Assembly (NCBI GenBank): GCA_905215655.1 | Contig: CAJMQT010000124.1 | Coordinates: forward strand, 1 to 5,158 | Length of the DNA stretch: 5,158 nucleotides | Direction of reading: 5' to 3' | Origin: an uncultured bacterium | GTDB lineage: Bacteria > Bacteroidota > Bacteroidia > Bacteroidales > Bacteroidaceae | Shown: in pieces, positions 1 through 5,094 of the stretch | How the letters are laid out: each line of letters opens with the position of its first letter | Numbering within the stretch: the first letter of the stretch is position 1 | Position numbers and translations under genes: made by a program | The notes under the pieces: model-generated | Databases searched by the model: none | What the model saw: the letters and a program-made list of their open reading frames with translations, nothing else | Told to the model about the DNA's origin: nothing

Positions 1-88
1 ACTGATACACAATCATTTGAACTTCTCGCTACGATATCTTATGAATAATGCAGGTTAAGAAATTCAGGCAAAATAACTTGTTATTTTC

Positions 89-171
89 CAAAAGACGGCA
101 TATTACGTTTCAAAAGGCGGCATTTTACATTGCAAAAGACGGTCTTTTGGAACGTAATATGCCGTCTTTTG
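89..171. repeat. 22-base-period CAAAAG array with inverted last unit
   Basis: Three forward units begin with CAAAAG at 89, 111 and 133, spaced exactly 22 bases apart. A fourth unit lies on the opposite strand at 151-171 and is the perfect 21-base reverse complement of 89-109. The shared pattern is roughly CAAAAGRCSGCNTTTTAC. The third unit is a palindrome (CAAAAGAC at 133-140, GTCTTTTG at 142-149). Because the outer units are inverted, the block can fold into a long hairpin from about 85 to 175, with extra pairing of 111-118 against 142-149. It lies beyond the 3' end of the DUF4294 gene. A related array stands at the other end of the window. The repeat structure is directly visible; its function is unknown. 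A protein-binding array, a transcript-end structure or a dispersed repeat are all possible. Confidence 0.85.
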
Positions 172-176
172 AAAAG

Positions 177-260
177 GGTGAGATGGTGAGATGTTTAGTT
201 TGTGAAAATTGGAAGGATTGAAATGTTGAATGGTTGAAAGATTGAAGAATTGAAAGGTTG
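177..260. repeat. Degenerate octamer tandem repeat (NGTTGAAA-like)
   Basis: This AT-rich stretch reads as consecutive 8-base units. It starts with two identical GGTGAGAT copies (177-184, 185-192). From 216 it continues in strict 8-base phase with units such as GATTGAAA and GGTTGAAA up to about 260. One 7-base step near 209-215 shifts the phase. All units centre on TTGA or TGAG on the plus strand, and there are almost no C residues. There is no open reading frame of note. It resembles the octamer repeat at 2040-2096, which suggests a repeat type common in this genome. Its function is unknown; slippage-prone spacer DNA is the simplest reading. Confidence 0.7.
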
Positions 261-332
261 TCCATCCGGCAGCGTGACTTGATCTGACAGATTATTTATT
301 TTGTCGGACGCACGTTAAATAATTAATGTCGC

Positions 333-1007
333 TTACAGCTGTCCCGACTCTACCATCAGCACGACGCGCTCAGTCAGGCGGTCGGTCTTCTCTGGGTCGT
401 ATTTCTTCGTCAGACTGGCGCCGAACGTCCAAGCAAAAGCCTGATAAAAACCGGCGCGCACAGGACTGATGAACGTTCGTATCAAGCTGTACGCCGAAGA
501 GTTACACTCTCGGTAAACCAGCTTGATAAGAAGTTTGCCCTGCGAGTATGTCAGCTTCTTCATCCGGGGCGTGTAACGTTTCTTAATGTCTTCCTCGACG
601 CGCTTCATGTGCTCGTCACGCGCCCTCTTGTCGGGCAGCGTTTGCAGGTATTCGTAGGTCTCGATGATTATCCGGTTCGCCTCTTTCGCTATCGGCAGCA
701 CCTTTTTCACGTTATACACCAGCCGGTTGTACGCCGCCCTCTGCTTCGCGCTTTTGAAGGTCGGCTGCGGATAAACGTAGACGTTGTTCAGCTCAACGTA
801 CTGCACGCTGTCGCCGTCAAGCTCCACTTTACCCACTTTTACCATCGGCACGAACGTGGGGTTGTCCATGTCCACCTCAGCGTCTTCCACGTTTTGCGCG
901 TGCACCGCCTGTCCTCCCGCGAGCGTGAAGAACAGCGTCAACAGCGCCGCCGACAGACGGTTTGCCGATAACATGTTATGAATGAAATACTTTAAACTGT
1001 TATTCAT
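333..1007 (-). CDS. Secreted DUF4294 domain protein
   Basis: This 224-residue protein has a signal peptide and is probably periplasmic. A basic and polar N-terminus is followed by a hydrophobic stretch (about residues 18-31) and a likely cleavage site after A-V-H-A at residue 37. A linker follows, then the conserved domain at about residues 74-210, with the family-typical segments KVLPIAKEANRIIIETYEYL (103-122), YTPRMKKLTYSQGKLLIKL (145-163) and GFYQAFAWTFGASLTKKYDP (186-205). From memory this matches DUF4294, a Bacteroidota family with no known function. The frame can be extended to a TTG at 1016, but the ATG at 1005-1007 was preferred. The ATG at 972-974 would also leave a complete, shorter signal peptide. 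The gene lies 55 bases downstream of the PAP2 gene on the same strand and is probably co-transcribed with it. The biochemical role is unknown; charged helical segments suggest a protein-binding or structural role, which is only inference. Confidence 0.9.
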   Translation of the reverse strand: MNNSLKYFIHNMLSANRLSAALLTLFFTLAGGQAVHAQNVEDAEVDMDNPTFVPMVKVGKVELDGDSVQYVELNNVYVYPQPTFKSAKQRAAYNRLVYNVKKVLPIAKEANRIIIETYEYLQTLPDKRARDEHMKRVEEDIKKRYTPRMKKLTYSQGKLLIKLVYRECNSSAYSLIRTFISPVRAGFYQAFAWTFGASLTKKYDPEKTDRLTERVVLMVESGQL

Positions 1008-1043
1008 AATCCGCAATCCTTAATAATCACTCCGGGGCAGCCC

Positions 1044-1075
1044 AATTCTTAATTATTAACTCTTAATTCTTAATT
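1044..1075. repeat. Heptamer tandem repeat (AATTAAG) over the PAP2 stop codon
   Basis: On the minus strand this stretch is about four and a half 7-base units: AATTAAG (1069-1075), AATTAAG (1062-1068), the variant AGTTAAT (1055-1061), AATTAAG (1048-1054) and a partial AATT. The stop codon of the PAP2 gene (1063-1065) lies inside the second unit, so the repeat supplies the last few codons (lysine, isoleucine, lysine, asparagine) and the stop. It fills most of the short spacer before the DUF4294 gene. Its period differs from the octamer repeats elsewhere in the window. Confidence 0.7.
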
Positions 1076-2028
1076 CCCTTGGATACCTGCATCAAGGCAA
1101 AGTACAGCACCGTTCCGCTCACCAGTCCTGCGAGGGCGTCGATGGCGTAATGCGCCTGAATGTAGACGGTGGCAAGACACAGAAATATGTAAAACGGCAG
1201 AAGGATGTAAAGGAAACGACGGTTGCCCGTGTGCCATACAAGCCACATCAGCACCGTGCTCACTCCAACATGACTGCTCGGGAAAGCTGCCGTGGGACGT
1301 TCGCCCGCCGCTTTGGCGTCCTCGACGAGCTGATAGAACACGCCTTTGGCGTATCCCGGACTCGGAAGACAGTCCTGACAGTAGTTGAAATAGTCATGAA
1401 CGTTCGGGAAAATACCCTTGGAAATGTCGCTCAACCCCACCGCCTTATAATAAAATGTCGGTCCCGTGACGGGCACGAGGATAAATATCACGTAATAAAC
1501 GAAGAACGATGTGAGCACCACAAACGCCGCCCGCTCGAACTCTTGATAGCGGAACAGGAAGTAAAACACCACCACCGTGACAATCATCGGATAATAAGAG
1601 GCATAGCCCATGTCCATCAGTTCGCTGACGAAAGCCCATGGCAGCGCCTTATGAAACAGCAATGCAGGCTGACATCCGAAGAGATCCTGCTCCCATCCGG
1701 CAAACACATGGTCGAGGTTTGGCAGCATTCGGTTTATCTCGTAAGTGTCGGGATACCACCATCCGAGCAGCGCCAGCTGCACCGCCACACGTATGAAGAG
1801 GGTCAGCCGGCAGGGTATCAGCCGGTAAACGCCCCACAGCGCCGCCGTGATTACGGCTATCCGGATGCGTCCCCAGATCATTGCGTCGGGGTTTTCAGCC
1901 TTTGTATATGTGAAGAAAACAATCAGAAGAGTGAGCACAAGGTATGTCATCGCCACCCATTCGAGGGCGAGCAAACCTTTACGTGGACGCTTTTCCAAAG
2001 TGAAAAGCTGCTTTATGAATGTTAACAT
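1063..2028 (-). CDS. PAP2-superfamily membrane phosphatase/phosphotransferase (IPC synthase-like)
   Basis: This 321-residue integral membrane protein has about six to eight hydrophobic segments (near residues 22-42, 55-72, 76-93, 143-160, 166-187, 255-267, 272-290 and 296-314). It carries the hallmark PAP2 motifs late in the chain: FPSSH at 249-253, with H253 as the general acid, and the C3 box Y-I-Q-A-H-Y-A-I-D ending in H293 and D297, followed by ALAG. H293 is the expected phospho-nucleophile. The Arg expected six residues before H293 in classical members is Thr287, and an upstream VPVTGPTFYY (185-194) stands where the first motif would be. Both traits fit the inositol-phosphorylceramide synthase/Aur1-like branch (PAP2_3). 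Such enzymes remove or transfer a phosphate-linked head group on a lipid or isoprenoid at the membrane. Exact substrate unknown. The ATG at 2026-2028 is well placed, giving a short basic N-terminus before the first membrane segment. The gene lies downstream of the epimerase gene and upstream of the DUF4294 gene. Confidence 0.9.
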   Translation of the reverse strand: MLTFIKQLFTLEKRPRKGLLALEWVAMTYLVLTLLIVFFTYTKAENPDAMIWGRIRIAVITAALWGVYRLIPCRLTLFIRVAVQLALLGWWYPDTYEINRMLPNLDHVFAGWEQDLFGCQPALLFHKALPWAFVSELMDMGYASYYPMIVTVVVFYFLFRYQEFERAAFVVLTSFFVYYVIFILVPVTGPTFYYKAVGLSDISKGIFPNVHDYFNYCQDCLPSPGYAKGVFYQLVEDAKAAGERPTAAFPSSHVGVSTVLMWLVWHTGNRRFLYILLPFYIFLCLATVYIQAHYAIDALAGLVSGTVLYFALMQVSKGIKN

Positions 2029-2039
2029 ACTGTTTTTTT

Positions 2040-2149
2040 ATGTTGAGGTGGTGAGTTTTTTTTATGTTGAGGTGTTGAGGTGTTGAGATGATGAATAATT
2101 TCCATAACGCATTAAGTCAAATCATTCATCATCTCAACATCTCAACATA
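2040..2149. repeat. Octamer repeat forming a long inverted repeat upstream of the PAP2 gene
   Basis: A T-run followed by ATGTTGAG and GTGGTGAG (2033-2055) is repeated as T-run, ATGTTGAG, GTGTTGAG, GTGTTGAG and ATGATGAA (2056-2095), in strict 8-base phase. The right part, 2119-2148, is the near reverse complement of 2072-2101. It includes a perfect 16-base core (2081-2096 against 2124-2139), and the arms of about 30 bases carry one mismatch and two G-T pairs around a 17-base loop (2102-2118). It occupies nearly the whole spacer between the epimerase stop and the PAP2 start. In minus-strand RNA the hairpin would lie in the leader of the PAP2 gene, about 40-120 bases before its ATG, and could attenuate or punctuate transcription. 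No U-run follows the stem on that strand, so a classical terminator is not supported. Confidence 0.8.
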
Positions 2150-2157
2150 AAAATCCC

Positions 2158-3282
2158 TTAAATCCACCCGTTTTCCTTATACCATTGTATTGTAAGAGGC
2201 ACTCCGCTGTCGAGCGGAAATTCGGGTTTGTAGCCCAGTTCTGTCATTGCCGGGGTGATGTCACAGCGCCAGTTGCGCTGCTTCATGATGTTGTATTTGT
2301 CGTTGTTGAGTGCCGTCACACTATTTGTAAGCCGTCCGATGAGCTCGCCGACGGTGGTTATCAGTCGCAGGACGCATAGCGGCGCCTTTATGCGCAGTAG
2401 CCAAGGGTTGCCTAATTCGCGGCGTATCAGGTCGCTGAATGTGCGCGACGAGTAGACGCGACCGTCGCTGAGGAAGTAGCGTCCGCCGTTTCTGCCCTTG
2501 TCGAGGGCGAGGAATACTGCCTGCACGACGTCCTTTACATAGACGAACGTCAGGTCTTGCGGCTTGTATCCCACGGCAAAGTCGGTGTGGCTCTTTATGC
2601 TTTTCGCCATCATGAAGTAGTCTCTCTCCCTCGGACCGTAGACCCCTGTGGGTCTTAACACCACGAAACGGAGCCCCGGTATGGCGTCGAGGCGCTTCTC
2701 GCTTTCCAGCTTGCTGCGCCCGTAAGCCGTGTCGGGACGCGGCGTGTCCTTGTCGCTTATCTCGGTGTAAGGCGCCTCTTCGCGTGCCGGTCCCATTACG
2801 CTGAGGCTGCTTATGTAGACAAATCTCTTCAAGGAGGGGTTCTGTCGCATCAATGCCGACGCGAGATTGACCGTCCCCTCGGTGTTGATGCGGAAGAAGT
2901 CGTTGACGTTCAGACATTTTGTTACGCCCGCCGCATGCACCACATAGTCGAAGTCGTGTCCCCGCAGCTGCTCTTCCAGTCGTTCGGGACTGTTCAGGTC
3001 GAGCTCGATAAAGTGTATCCTGCTGTCCGTAAGATAACGCTTTGAACTGCTTTTCCTTACCGCCGCCCACGTCTCGAACCCTCTTTTCAGCGCCTCTTCA
3101 ACGATAAAGCTGCCGATAAAGCCGCTCGCTCCGGTGATGAGAATAGAGGAAGAGCCCATACCGGCCTCGCCCGAAGCCCCCTCCCGACCTCCCCGAGGGG
3201 AGGTGATGGGTGCAGAATAGACTCCTTCCTGCCTCCCCGAGGGGAGGAGTTTGGCTGCGCCTTGTGGGTTGTTGTCGTTCAT
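2158..3282 (-). CDS. NAD(P)-dependent epimerase/dehydratase (extended SDR)
   Basis: This Rossmann-fold oxidoreductase of the extended short-chain dehydrogenase family is 374 residues from the ATG at 3282, or 333 from the ATG at 3159. In the long numbering it shows the nucleotide-binding GASGFIG (51-57), an acidic residue at the end of strand beta (D95), HAAG (116-119), the INTEGT segment (132-137), the likely catalytic Ser159 in YISSLSVMG, and the YGRSK pair Tyr187/Lys191. R-P-T-G-V-Y-G-P (210-217) is also typical. It presumably oxidises, reduces or epimerises a sugar-nucleotide, sterol-like or lipid substrate; which one cannot be read from the sequence. The family normally starts a few residues before the glycine motif, which favours 3159. 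However, only the 3282 start has an A-rich leader, as is common in Bacteroidota, while 3159 is preceded directly by a GC-rich palindromic repeat. If 3282 is used, residues 1-41 are a repeat-encoded extension (proline, glycine and arginine rich). The gene is downstream of the CoA-transferase gene and followed by the PAP2 gene. Confidence 0.9.
   Translation of the reverse strand: MNDNNPQGAAKLLPSGRQEGVYSAPITSPRGGREGASGEAGMGSSSILITGASGFIGSFIVEEALKRGFETWAAVRKSSSKRYLTDSRIHFIELDLNSPERLEEQLRGHDFDYVVHAAGVTKCLNVNDFFRINTEGTVNLASALMRQNPSLKRFVYISSLSVMGPAREEAPYTEISDKDTPRPDTAYGRSKLESEKRLDAIPGLRFVVLRPTGVYGPRERDYFMMAKSIKSHTDFAVGYKPQDLTFVYVKDVVQAVFLALDKGRNGGRYFLSDGRVYSSRTFSDLIRRELGNPWLLRIKAPLCVLRLITTVGELIGRLTNSVTALNNDKYNIMKQRNWRCDITPAMTELGYKPEFPLDSGVPLTIQWYKENGWI
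3173..3247. repeat. Two tandem copies of a GC-rich palindromic element
   Basis: Copy A (3173-3203) and the less complete copy B (about 3220-3249) both end in the same 16-base core CCTCCCCGAGGGGAGG (3188-3203 and 3232-3247). The core is a near-palindrome with 7-base arms around a GA centre. Copy A is preceded by a CCCCCTCCCGA stretch; copy B has a diverged version of it. A third, inverted copy lies at 3383-3413. The GC-rich composition contrasts with the AT-rich spacers in the rest of the window. Copies A and B lie either in the 5' leader or inside the first 41 codons of the epimerase gene, depending on the start used. Similar elements are, to my recollection, dispersed in Bacteroidota genomes; that memory was not checked. 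Confidence 0.8.
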
Positions 3283-3311
3283 TGGCGTTACTTTTTTGAT
3301 GTATTTTCAAG

Positions 3312-3342
3312 GCAATCGGAACACATTTTATGCTCCGATTGC
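3312..3342. other. Perfect 9-base stem hairpin upstream of the epimerase gene
   Basis: GCAATCGGA at 3312-3320 is the exact reverse complement of TCCGATTGC at 3334-3342, around a 13-base AT-rich loop. It lies 30 bases upstream of the epimerase ATG at 3282 and about 80 bases downstream of the CoA-transferase stop. On the plus strand the stem is followed by a T-rich stretch (TCATCTTTTC). On the minus strand, which carries the genes, it is followed by CTTGAAAATA with no U-run. It could be a weak transcription-end or leader hairpin between the two genes, or a binding site for a dimeric regulator. The structure is clear; the role is inference. Confidence 0.6.
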
Positions 3343-3382
3343 TCATCTTTTCATATTAAACACACCCTCTAACCGCCCTTCT

Positions 3383-3413
3383 CCTCCCCTCGGGGAGGTC
3401 GGGAGGGGGCTTC
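3383..3413. repeat. Inverted third copy of the GC-rich palindromic element
   Basis: These 31 bases are the perfect reverse complement of copy A at 3173-3203, including the 16-base core with 7-base arms. The copy begins 10 bases after the CoA-transferase stop codon in the direction of transcription. The perfect identity over 31 bases implies recent duplication or gene conversion. With copies A and B it brackets the spacer and start region of the epimerase gene. In minus-strand RNA the core could form a hairpin just after the CoA-transferase stop, but no U-run follows, so it is not a standard intrinsic terminator. It could stabilise the 3' end of the message. Confidence 0.8.
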
Positions 3414-3423
3414 TTGTGTGTCT

Positions 3424-4914
3424 TTAAAACTCCGTCAGGTGCATGTCACCCTTGGTTCTCAGCGCCTCGTGCATTGCGAAAGCGGCGTTGAGGTTGTGGC
3501 ATGTCTGACCCTTTGAGGTTATTTTCAGATAGTCGCGCAGCAGCGGACGGTAGTCCGGATGAGCGCAGTTCTCGATGATGAGATGTGCCCGTTCCATCGG
3601 CGATTTGCCTCTGAGGTCGGCCACTCCCTGCTCGGTCACGATTACGTTGACGTCGTGTTCGGTGTGGTCGTGGTGGCTTACCATGGGCACGATAGAGCTT
3701 ATCAGGCCGCCCTTGGCTGTCGACGCGCAGGTGAATATCGAGATGTAGGCGTTGCGCTCGAAGTCGCCGCTGCCACCGATGCCGTTCATCATCTTTGTGC
3801 CCGATATGTGTGTGGAGTTGGCGTTGCCGTAGATGTCCACTTCGATAGCCGTGTTTATTGCTATCACTCCGAGTCGGCGTATCACCTCCGGCGAGTTGGA
3901 TATCTCGCTTTGGCGCAGCGTCAGGTGCTCCTTGAAGTAGTCGATGTTGTTGTAAATCTGCATCAGACAGTCATTGGAGACGGTCAATGAACAGGTGGAT
4001 GCGTCCTTGACGCGACCTTCGAGCATCATTCCTACCACGCTGTCTTGCAGCACTTCGGTGTAGACGTTGAAGTCGGGCACGCTCTTCTCGTGTCCCAGAG
4101 CGCCGAGGATGGCGTTGGCTGTGCTGCCCACGCCGCTCTGCAATGGCAGGAACGACGACGGTATTATGCCGCGCTTCATGTCGTTTACGAGGAATTGTGC
4201 CACGTTGTGACCGATGGTGTCGGTTATCGGGTCGGAGCACTTGAAGGCTCTTGCCTCGTCGGGGATGTTGCATTCAACGACGCCCACCACCTTCTTCGCG
4301 TCTATTTCGATGTAAGGCTTGCCGATGCGGTCGTTCACATGGATTATCGGAATGGGTCGACGGTAAGGCGGGTCGAGCGGCTCGTAAACGTCGTGCAGAT
4401 ATTTTGCGTCGGGGCTGTGAAACGAGTTGAGCTCGAGTATCACGCGTTTAGCCAGTCGTGCCACGGTGGGCGCAATGCCGCCTGCCGCCGTAAGATATAT
4501 GCGGTATTTGTCGCCGAGGTCTTCAATTTCGCATACTTCGAGTATAGCCCAGTCCACTTCGCCCATAAATCCGTAGCGCAGCTCCTGTGCCATCTGGCTC
4601 AGGTGTATGTCGTTGTAGGCTATCTCGCCCGCGTTGACATGCTTGCGGAAGTCGGGGTTGGTGGTGTACGGCGCGCGGTATTTTATCGCTCCGGCGTTAG
4701 CAAGGTCGCCGTCGGTGCTCTGTCCGGTCGATGCGCCGGTGAAGATACCTACCTTGAACTCTCTGCCCGCTTCGTGTTCTGCAACTGCGATCTTGGCAAG
4801 TTCTTTTGTCACGGCCTTTGCCGTGCCGGCGGGTGTAAATCCGCTGAGTCCTATGTTCTCTCCGTTTTTGATCAGCGCCGCTGCTTCTGCGGCTGTCATA
4901 CGTGTGTAAGCCAT
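3424..4914 (-). CDS. Succinyl-CoA:acetate CoA-transferase (acetyl-CoA hydrolase/transferase family)
   Basis: This 496-residue cytoplasmic enzyme matches the full length of the SCACT/Ach1/cat1 type family. It most likely moves CoA between acetyl-CoA and succinate, giving acetate and succinyl-CoA, which links acetate formation to the succinate/propionate branch of fermentation in Bacteroidales. Visible signatures are the N-terminal substrate-entry motif GLSGFTPAGTAKA (22-34), GIFTGASTG (56-64), the oxyanion-type QSGVGSTANAILGAL (259-273), the likely catalytic Glu287 in VYTEVLQD (284-291), and the C-terminal block around GNANSTHISG and GIGGSGDF (363-385). No frameshift or missing key residue is seen. 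The start at 4912-4914 fits the family N-terminus and lies about 45 bases below a good -7 box; the leader is A/T-rich without a strong Shine-Dalgarno site. Acyl-CoA preference cannot be set from sequence alone; an acetyl-CoA hydrolase label or a propionyl- or butyryl-CoA partner remains possible. It is the first gene of the left-running set. Confidence 0.93.
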   Translation of the reverse strand: MAYTRMTAAEAAALIKNGENIGLSGFTPAGTAKAVTKELAKIAVAEHEAGREFKVGIFTGASTGQSTDGDLANAGAIKYRAPYTTNPDFRKHVNAGEIAYNDIHLSQMAQELRYGFMGEVDWAILEVCEIEDLGDKYRIYLTAAGGIAPTVARLAKRVILELNSFHSPDAKYLHDVYEPLDPPYRRPIPIIHVNDRIGKPYIEIDAKKVVGVVECNIPDEARAFKCSDPITDTIGHNVAQFLVNDMKRGIIPSSFLPLQSGVGSTANAILGALGHEKSVPDFNVYTEVLQDSVVGMMLEGRVKDASTCSLTVSNDCLMQIYNNIDYFKEHLTLRQSEISNSPEVIRRLGVIAINTAIEVDIYGNANSTHISGTKMMNGIGGSGDFERNAYISIFTCASTAKGGLISSIVPMVSHHDHTEHDVNVIVTEQGVADLRGKSPMERAHLIIENCAHPDYRPLLRDYLKITSKGQTCHNLNAAFAMHEALRTKGDMHLTEF

Positions 4915-4960
4915 AATTGGATATTTATTTGGTTGTTGTTATTTGCTTCTGAAACGTCGG

Positions 4961-4990
4961 CAAAGTTACAACTTTTTAATGAATAAAATG
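4961..4990 (-). promoter_or_regulatory. Bacteroidales-type promoter of the CoA-transferase gene
   Basis: On the minus strand TAACTTTG (4968 down to 4961) matches the TAnnTTTG -7 consensus of Bacteroidota housekeeping sigma factors exactly. A weak TTTT at 4988-4985, 16 bases upstream, could serve as the -33 element, but it is not the consensus TTTG and the spacing is short. Transcription would start a few bases after the box, near 4955, giving a leader of about 40 bases before the ATG at 4914. No other gene in the window shows as good a match at a suitable distance. Confidence 0.6.
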
Positions 4991-5094
4991 TATTTAAGTG
5001 TAAAGATTTAAGAAGAGTAAACAGACGGTAAGAAATATTGTCTGCGGAGGCGGTTTCAGGTCCCTCTTTTTGCAGGGTGCTGCCCGTTGATTTC

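Noticed and set aside
89..171. CRISPR array
   Set aside because: Units are directly adjacent with a 22-base period and no spacers, and the last unit is inverted; there are no cas genes.
284..307. Possible terminator hairpin after the DUF4294 gene (CTGACA against TGTCGG)
   Set aside because: The stem is only six pairs with one G-T pair around a 12-base loop, and no T-run follows on the minus strand.
1014..1016. TTG as the start codon of the DUF4294 gene
   Set aside because: An ATG lies only three codons downstream with equal fit to a signal peptide, so the rarer start is not needed.
1150..2025. Plus-strand open frame of 291 codons opposite the PAP2 gene
   Set aside because: It is entirely antisense to the PAP2 gene, and its product is rich in His, Arg and Glu without a domain, as expected for the reverse of a membrane-protein gene.
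2321..3070. Minus-strand open frame of 249 codons inside the epimerase gene
   Set aside because: It is out of frame with the well-supported epimerase, and its Arg/Gly/Gln-rich translation shows no family motif.
3173..3413. Insertion sequence or MITE with terminal inverted repeats
   Set aside because: The perfect 31-base inverted pair could be terminal repeats, but no target duplication is seen and a third copy sits inside the segment, so a dispersed palindromic repeat fits better.
4045..4986. Long plus-strand open frame of 313 codons opposite the CoA-transferase gene
   Set aside because: It lies antisense to a gene with full family motifs, runs on across that gene's start and promoter, and its translation has no recognisable domain and many Val, Cys and His residues typical of a shadow frame.
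5022..5077. Small dyads CAGAC/GTCTG and CCCT/AGGG upstream of the CoA-transferase promoter
   Set aside because: Stems of four to five pairs are expected by chance and have no other supporting feature.
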